Below are positions 58,271 through 64,000 of a stretch of 64,000 nucleotides of DNA, in pieces. This DNA is from Uranotaenia lowii (Eukaryota; Arthropoda; Insecta; Diptera; Culicidae). Under the pieces are notes generated by a model, which saw only the letters and a program-made list of their open reading frames with translations, had not been told where the DNA came from and did no database searches. Location of the stretch: contig NC_073691.1 of the NCBI RefSeq assembly GCF_029784155.1, positions 21,356,006-21,420,005 on the forward strand. The letters are read 5' to 3'. Positions within the stretch are counted from its first letter, which is position 1. Every line of letters starts with the position of its first letter. The position numbers and the translations under genes were made by a program.

Positions 58271-59199
58271 GTTGGTGATATTGGTTACAGGGGATAATCT
58301 TGAGAATCCGGGGAATTGAATAGTATTTAAAGTGTATTTTTTATATTTTGTATCACGTTTTGTTTTAATAACTGGCAAAATAAATCAAAACGCGCAAGCA
58401 GAAACTGCAGCACTCGACTGAAAATTGAGTAAAATCATCATTCTAGAGAGCTCTGAGAGCTGTGAGCCCGTGCGTTTTTTGATTGTTTGAAAACTTGAAC
58501 AAGATGCTACAAATTTTCGAATTTTTTTATCAAACATAGCATTCTTTGAAATTTGCAGTTAATGAAAATATAACTTCAAAATTTTTATCCATCCAATCAT
58601 GAATTTTTATGATTTCAGCTAGTAGAATTTGTTACAGTATTTTTCACCCCTAAATGCTTTTTCTATAAAAACATTTATGATTTAATAAATATAAAATTTA
58701 ATTCGAACAAATCCAAAAACTACTGCAATTGGTGCTTCATGCATTACGACATCTCAAATACATCACAACTGGTGGAACCAATATTTTTTCTGACTACCTC
58801 AATTTTATGTGCAATCAACTTTAAAACTTTTTTGTACAAACGGTATGATTATCTGCGGAAATAATGTTTTTAAAGGCCATTGAAGTTGAAAACTGTTGCA
58901 TGATGCACCAGATGCACCAGACGGTATCTCTGTTTAAAAGACATAGATCGTCTATGCCGATTTAGGCTTTGCAGACTGAATTAATTACGTTGAAAATTTA
59001 AGATTAACATTTAGCTTTAGTACCGAGATGGGAATCGAACCCATGCCATCAGAGCACCAGCGATTACCGTATTACCACGCTAACCACTCAACCAACGAGA
59101 CGTATCTCACAACTAACCTTGAGTTCTGTTTGCTTCAAACACTTTCACTTGATTGGTCGCAAGTTGAAATCGGAAATGAAACTTCTTTCTTCCGGTAAT
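58271..59199. other. unique spacer between satellite arms
   Basis: AT-rich, without genes, apart from a tRNA-like module at 59020-59104 on the minus strand. Confidence 0.6.
59020..59104 (-). repeat. tRNA-like module in the palindrome spacer
   Basis: Read on the minus strand: GTTGAGTGGTTAGCGTGG (A-box region), and a perfect T-arm ATGGG-TTCGATT-CCCAT. The acceptor stem does not pair and the anticodon arm is unclear, so this is probably a pseudo-tRNA or SINE head. Confidence 0.45.
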
Positions 59200-60160
59200 A
59201 ACACTAGTAGCTCGTACTAGCGAACTCGCGACACTATTTTTCATCACCTAAAAGTCAAACCCTTTCATTTGACCGGTCGAAAGTTGAAATCGGAGCTAAA
59301 CTAATTTCTCGTGGTACTAACACTAGTAGCTTGTACTAGCGAAGTCGCGACACTATTTTTCATCACCTACAAGTTAAACCCTTTCATTTGACCGGTCGAA
59401 AGTTGAAACCGGAGCTAAACGAATTTCTCGCGGTACTAACACTAGTAGCTTGTACTAGCGAAGTCGCGACACTATTTTTCGTCATCTACAAGTCAAACCC
59501 TTTCACTAGAGGGGTCGCAAGTTGAAATCGAAGGCCAACTAATTTCTCGTGGTACTAACACTAGTAGCTTGTACTAGCGAAGTCGCGACACTATTTTTCG
59601 TCATCTTCAAGTCAAACCCTTTCACTAGAGGGGTCGCAAGTTGAAATCGAAGCTTAACTAATTTCTCGCGGTACTAACACTAGTAGCTTGTACTAGCGAA
59701 GTCGCGACACTATTTTTCATCACCTACAAGTCAAACCCTTTCATTTGACCGGTCGAAAGTTGAAACCGGAGCAAAACGAATTTCTCGCGGTACTAACACT
59801 AGTAGCTTGTACTAGCGAAGTCGCGACACTATTTTTCGTCATCTACAAGTCAAACCCTTTCACTAGAGGGGTCGCAAGTTGAAATCGGAGCTTAACTAAT
59901 TTCTCGCGGTACTAATCCTAGTAGCTTGTACTAGCGAAGTCACGACACTATTTTTCGTCACCTACAAGTCAAACCCTTCCATTTGACCGGTCGAAAGTTG
60001 AAATCGGAGCTAAACTAATTTCTCGCGGTACTAACACTAGTAGCTTGTACTAGCGAAGTCGCGACACTATTTTTCATCACCTACAAGTCAAACCCTTTCA
60101 TTAGAGGGGTCGCACGTTGAAATCGGAGCTAAACTTGTTTCTCGCGGTACTAATTCTAGT
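59200..60160 (-). repeat. 119-bp satellite array, right arm (inverted)
   Basis: Eight units in the opposite orientation; unit boundaries (CACTAGTAGC) fall at 59321, 59440, 59559, 59678, 59797, 59916 and 60035, again 119 bp apart. The same two sequence types (GGTCGAAAG with CCGGTC, and GGGGTCGCAAG) alternate. Confidence 0.97.
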
Positions 60161-60164
60161 AGTT

Positions 60165-60600
60165 TGTCTCCGGTCTCAGGTCCAAAGTCTCATGTCTCAG
60201 GTATCAGGTCTCATGTTTCATGGCTCTTGTCTCATGCCTCAGGTCTCATGTCTTATGTCTCATGCCTCATGACTCATGTCCCATGTCTCAGGTCTAAAGT
60301 CTCATGTTTCATGGCTTTTGTCTCATGCCTCAGGTCTCAGGTCTCAGGTGTCATGTCTCATGCTGAGGTCTCAAGTCTAATATCCCTTGTCTCAGGTTCC
60401 AGGTCTCAGGTCTCATGTCTTATTTCTAATGTTTCATGTCTCAGGTCTCATGTCTCATGTCTCATGTCTCATGTCTCATGTCTCATGTCTCATGTCTCAT
60501 GTCTCATGTCTCGTGTCTCAGGTCTCAGGTCTCAGGTCTCAGGTCTCAGGTCTCAGGTCCCAGGTCTTAGGTCTCATGTATCATGTTCTTAGTCTAAGAG
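60165..60600 (-). repeat. heptamer minisatellite (AGGTCTC/ATGTCTC), right
   Basis: The complement of the array at 56560-57000. It is most regular at 60430-60510 (ATGTCTC repeated) and 60515-60570 (AGGTCTC repeated). Confidence 0.9.
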
Positions 60601-61191
60601 ATAAGATTTTCCCAACTTCAAAATGATTCTAAGTGTTTTCCTTTGAAAAGGACTTAGAATATTTTCTCTCAAAAACCGTGTTAATTCGCGAAAACCGTGT
60701 AAAAAAAAACCGTGTTAATTCCCGAAAACCGTGTAAAAAAAGCCGTGTAAAAAAAAAACCGCGTAAAAAAAAACCGTGTAAAAAAAAACCTAGGTGTATT
60801 ATTCTTTCATCCTTTTCTCTTTTTTCCAAACCTATCTATTGACTACTAGGACGTGGCCGGCGCCGTTATTGACGTTCAAAGAGAGAGCATCAGTTTTGGG
60901 CATTGAGAATGTGCAGCCAATCCCAGGTTCTATTCTTTTGACCTCTGAACAAAATTGATGGCCTCGGTCAATCACGGAGTAGCAACCATTGGCGATGTGG
61001 AACTAGTTCTACTGAGCCACACCTGCGATCATGGAATTCGAAATTAATTCATTAAGATAAATAATGACATCAAGAATACAAATTTTACAGTAAAATCTAA
61101 ATGTGTACAATTGATTTATAACTATTTCTAAAACTATTCATAATACATGGTTTCGAGTTCAATGATTTAGGGTGGATGTGAGTAGTCAATC

Positions 61192-61223
61192 AAGCTAAGC
61201 TAAGCTAAGCTAAGCTAAGCTAA
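61192..61223 (+). repeat. (AAGCT)n microsatellite
   Basis: Six copies of AAGCT. Confidence 0.95.
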
Positions 61224-61655
61224 TTTCTAAATAAATTAATATTTTTTTCAAAAGAAATCCATTGAAATTTTGTAGATTGAAAAAGTTTACCTTTGAGGAA
61301 TTGTTTGATCATTGAATTGAGAGAAACGGTCACAACCTGTTGGAACTTCTGTTAGATTGTCGAAATGAAAGCTATTTGATTTAAAGTTAGAAGTTTCGGC
61401 TTGATATACAATTACAGTAGATTGAGATTTCTACCGGATAAAAATAATAAAAAGAAAGTCGTGATCTCTGCTTGCTTGTGACCTTTCGGCTAACGAAAAA
61501 CCGATATATCAAATTTGGACGTCGTCTTCATAACAAAACAAAGTACACAACGGAACACAAAATATTTTTGAGACTTAGATTACTGCTTGTGAGAAATAGT
61601 GTTTTTTAGCTCTAGCGGTTGTAATCAAATGTTCATGTTTCATTAATCGTCGTAA

Positions 61656-62167
61656 GGGGCCGTTCACATACCACGTGGACAACTTAGGGGGGGGAGGGGG
61701 GTATGGAAATGTCCACGCTTGTCCACGGAGGCGGGGGGGAAAGGGTTTAGGTCATGTCCACGTGGACATACTTACTTTAAAAACATTTTCTAAAGGTGAA
61801 TAAATATTAAGATGTTTAGATCAAAATCTTAAGATGGCATAGCTTTCCAGTTTAAGTTTAAACAGTTGGTATCTACTTGAAAGCAAGTGATAAATATAAT
61901 AATTTAAAAATTTTAAAATTAAAAAATAATGTATATCAGGAAATGCTCATTCGGTTTTTTTTTAAATCAGCCATTTCTATAACAAAAATGGCAAAAAGTG
62001 GTGTTTTCTGTCAAATTACAGGTATTTTAAAAAAATATTTCAAATCTGTCCACGTGGACATCTGGGGACGGGGGTAGGGGTTTTCCAAATGTCCACGCTT
62101 GTCCACGGAGGGGGAGGAGGGGGTAAAAAATCTCATTTTTCTGTCCACGTGGTATCTGAACGGCCCC
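61656..62167. mobile_element. MITE with TAA duplication and 26-bp inverted ends
   Basis: TAA at 61653-61655 and 62168-62170 flank GGGGCCGTTCACATACCACG and, on the minus strand, GGGGCCGTTCAGATACCACG, the match continuing to TGGACA. The words TGTCCACG and CGTGGACA recur inside. TAA duplication suggests the PIF/Harbinger class. No transposase. Confidence 0.85.
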
Positions 62168-62799
62168 TAAGTAAACTGCAGTCCATAGAACAGTCGATTG
62201 AGACTTCAGCTAAATAGAAGCTTATTCTCGATTGAAACTTCCGCTGATTAAAAGAACCTGAAGTAGTTGGTTGATCAGTAAAAAATATGCTTGGATTTGA
62301 ATTAACAAAAGTTTGGTACTTTGGCGTATCAAGTTTTGTTGGAAAAATCCTAATTTAATACAACGGATTATAATTTTGTTTCTAAACTAACCAATTTAAA
62401 CGCCTTTGTGTAGGCAACACATGGCATTTAAATTAGAGAATCTAGTATGTAGAGTATTTTTAAGTTAATTTTGAATTTTTTTTTGAAATTTTCTCGCCTC
62501 GCTGTGTTTTCACAAGTTGATCTATAGACTTTCCTTTTTTGTTATCTCATTTTCTATTAAAATATTTCGTTTGTATTTTATTTCAAGAGATTTTTTTAAA
62601 ATTAAATTAAAATTATGCTTTGCTGAATACTTTTTTTTTGTAATTAAAATCAACTTTTTTTCACAATTGTTAAAGTTTCCTTGTATATATGACAAAGTTA
62701 GTTTTCATTCTGTTTAACTTTTTGGCAATTTCTCATGCAATTTGTATATTAGTTATTTTAACTATTGTATGTTAAACTTATAAAACAATTTATGTATCA

Positions 62800-63130
62800 A
62801 TTCTCACGCCACACTTCTTAATTTTCATGTCTCACTTCTCATTTCTTACTTCTCATATCTCACGACTTAATTTTTATTTCTCACCTCTCACGTCTCACTT
62901 TCCATGTCTCACCTCTCACGTCGCAATCCTCACGTGTTACTTATCACGTTTAACTCCTCATTTCTCACGTCTTTCGTCTTTCGTCCTTCGTCTTACTTTC
63001 CAATTTTCACATTTCATTCTTTCCCGTTTCACGTTTCTTTCACGTATCATTTCTCACGTCTCTTGTCCTATGTCTCTCGTAATTCTCACTTCTTACGTCT
63101 CATTTCTCGCGTTTCACTTCTTATGTCACG
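62800..63130 (+). repeat. heptamer-like Y-rich minisatellite (TCTCACT/TCTCACG)
   Basis: Variants of TCTCACTTCTCATG and TTTCACG repeat with a loose 7-base rhythm. Reading frames are by-products. Confidence 0.8.
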
Positions 63131-63134
63131 TGTC

Positions 63135-63264
63135 GCATTGATAAACAATAAATTCAATTGACATCACTGTTAGTGCCTCGCGAATTATTGCATGAAGTGT
63201 AGTCATGCAATACCTCGCTAGGCACCCAGCAGTGATGTCAATTGAATTTATTATTTTTCAATGC
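63135..63264. repeat. 130-bp hairpin
   Basis: GCATTGATAAACAATAAATT at the left is mirrored by AATTTATTATTTTTCAATGC at the right. The arms continue as CAATTGACATCACTG and its mirror CAGTGATGTCAATTG and TTGCATGA against TCATGCAA, with a 7-base loop AGTGTAG. Confidence 0.85.
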
Positions 63265-63289
63265 CAAAATACATGCCCCCATTTCACAC

Positions 63290-63550
63290 CTAATAACTTT
63301 TTTGTCTAATAAGATACGAAGTTACGGTCTTGGACAAAGTGGTTCAGAAGAAACAAAAATGATGTTGATTTTTCATTACATAATATTCAATTTTCCCATA
63401 GAAACCTACAAGTCAAATTTCACATGTAAACGTTATTCAAAAATTCTGCAAAAAATCATGGATGAGTTTTAAATCAAAACGAAGATCATTAGGCCTCAGG
63501 GTTTGAGAAATCAAAAAATGACCTTAAATCGACTCAATCTAACCCAAGCA
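63290..63550 (-). repeat. dispersed repeat, third copy (inverted)
   Basis: The complement contains the same succession of blocks as 26690-26960 and 8480-8700. Confidence 0.6.
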
Positions 63551-63965
63551 ACCAAAAGTCACATATTCGCTTAAAAGAAGAGCTTTGAAAGTTACATATT
63601 GGCTGACAAAGAGAAACTACTGCCTAATTCCCCTGAGTGAACTATATGTACTATATTAATGAACTTGAAAGTTTCAAAAGTGATTGATATGTACGTTGTA
63701 TGTGATTTATTTTGCCCAAGTCCCATGAGTGATCTATATGTAATAATTAATGAACTTGAAAGTTCCAAAAGTGCGTTATATGTAAATTGTAAAAGAATTA
63801 TGGCACTAAATAAAAGGGCACAAAAGTTCTCTAAACGGGATTTACCTGGTCACAAAAAGGACATTGAAGTGAAGGGCATTCCTAGCTTGCTGGCTTTCTG
63901 GTTGGGCGGGTGCCCCTGCAGGTATGCTACTAAATCGAGTTTTAGTTTCAGCTTGAACAACATCT

Positions 63966-64000
63966 AGGCGTGGCCTTGTGGTAGCGTGTTCGATCGTCAC
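63966..64000 (+). repeat. start of a tRNA-like module cut by the window edge
   Basis: GGCGTGGCCTTGTGGTAGCG resembles a D-arm A box. The rest lies outside the window. It may be a tRNA or a SINE. Confidence 0.3.

Larger units (their letters stand above)
56399..60800. mobile_element. 4.4-kb inverted satellite element with AATACA...AGGT(9)ACAC ends
   Basis: The ends are inverted: AATACAGTAAGG at the left and, on the minus strand, AATACACCTAGG at the right, both continuing into a T run and ACAC. Inside come, at each end, ACCGTGTAAAAAAAA-type repeats (56430-56530 and 60670-60790, same strand), then inverted heptamer minisatellites (56560-57000 and 60165-60600), then opposed 119-bp satellite arrays (57002-58270 and 59200-60160) around a 0.9-kb spacer. 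No protein-coding capacity. No clear target duplication, so the boundaries are provisional. Confidence 0.7.

Noticed and set aside
59020..59104. Functional tRNA gene
   Set aside because: The T-arm is perfect but the acceptor stem does not pair and the anticodon arm is unclear.
57002..60160. CRISPR-like array
   Set aside because: Repeats are 119 bp, head to tail, with no unique spacers, in an animal genome.
56665..60626. Frames in the heptamer minisatellites (SHVSGLRSQV-type proteins)
   Set aside because: A 7-base repeat gives stop-free frames in a 21-base cycle; no gene is needed.
61021..64000. Further upstream troponin I exons
   Set aside because: I looked on the minus strand for the conserved Lys/Glu/Arg-rich N-terminal exons and saw none.

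Overview
The window is a piece of an AT-rich insect nuclear genome, most likely a dipteran and probably a mosquito. Genes have spliced exons with GT-AG introns, TATA boxes and AATAAA signals. Islands of roughly 50% GC coding sequence sit in AT-rich DNA full of MITEs, foldback elements, tRNA-derived repeats, minisatellites and one non-LTR retrotransposon fragment. The order Diptera rests on the close match of the troponin I exons to the fly wupA gene; the mosquito call is inference. Two 500-base assembly gaps (27001-27500 and 52501-53000) are filled with N.

Layout. 1-860: degenerate Y-rich minisatellite. 3149-3894, minus strand: three exons of a synaptotagmin-12-like gene (end of C2A, linker, start of C2B); its other exons are not identified here. 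4154-5692, 9948-11594 and 24731-26299, plus strand: three intronless, diverged F-box/leucine-rich-repeat paralogues, the likely substrate-recruiting subunits of SCF ubiquitin ligases. The first lies 260 bp from, and on the opposite strand to, the synaptotagmin exons, so it probably sits in an intron of that gene. Between the F-box genes are a 1.06-kb foldback (7118-8177), a transposon-like block with coding-like sequence (about 12855-15145), a TA-flanked element (17994-18936) and several MITE-like repeats. 28395-29760: decayed 3' half of a non-LTR retrotransposon. 30134-30600 and 38594-39806: two related foldback elements carrying tRNA-like modules. 35497-35841: a small secreted protein gene with its own TATA box and poly(A) signal.

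41775-52068, minus strand: the 3' half of the troponin I gene (wupA). I found two same-length, same-phase alternative exons (51968-52068 and 50637-50737), two constitutive exons (46721-46764 and 46478-46619), three possible ways to end the protein (45675-45713; 43450-43524; 43492-43524 joined to 42717-42758), and a decayed duplicate of the last terminal exon (41775-41828). The N-terminal exons must lie to the right of the window or in the second gap. A heptamer-based minisatellite (43738-44670) lies in an intron.

53001-64000 has no recognisable exons. Its main feature is a 4.4-kb nested inverted repeat (56399-60800): two opposed arrays of a 119-bp satellite, bounded by inverted minisatellites and by ends beginning AATACA. 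A hAT/Harbinger-like MITE with TAA duplications (61656-62167) and a 130-bp hairpin (63135-63264) follow. The most novel candidates are the satellite palindrome, the alternative troponin I C-termini with the decaying exon copy, and the foldback elements with inward-facing tRNA-like promoters.
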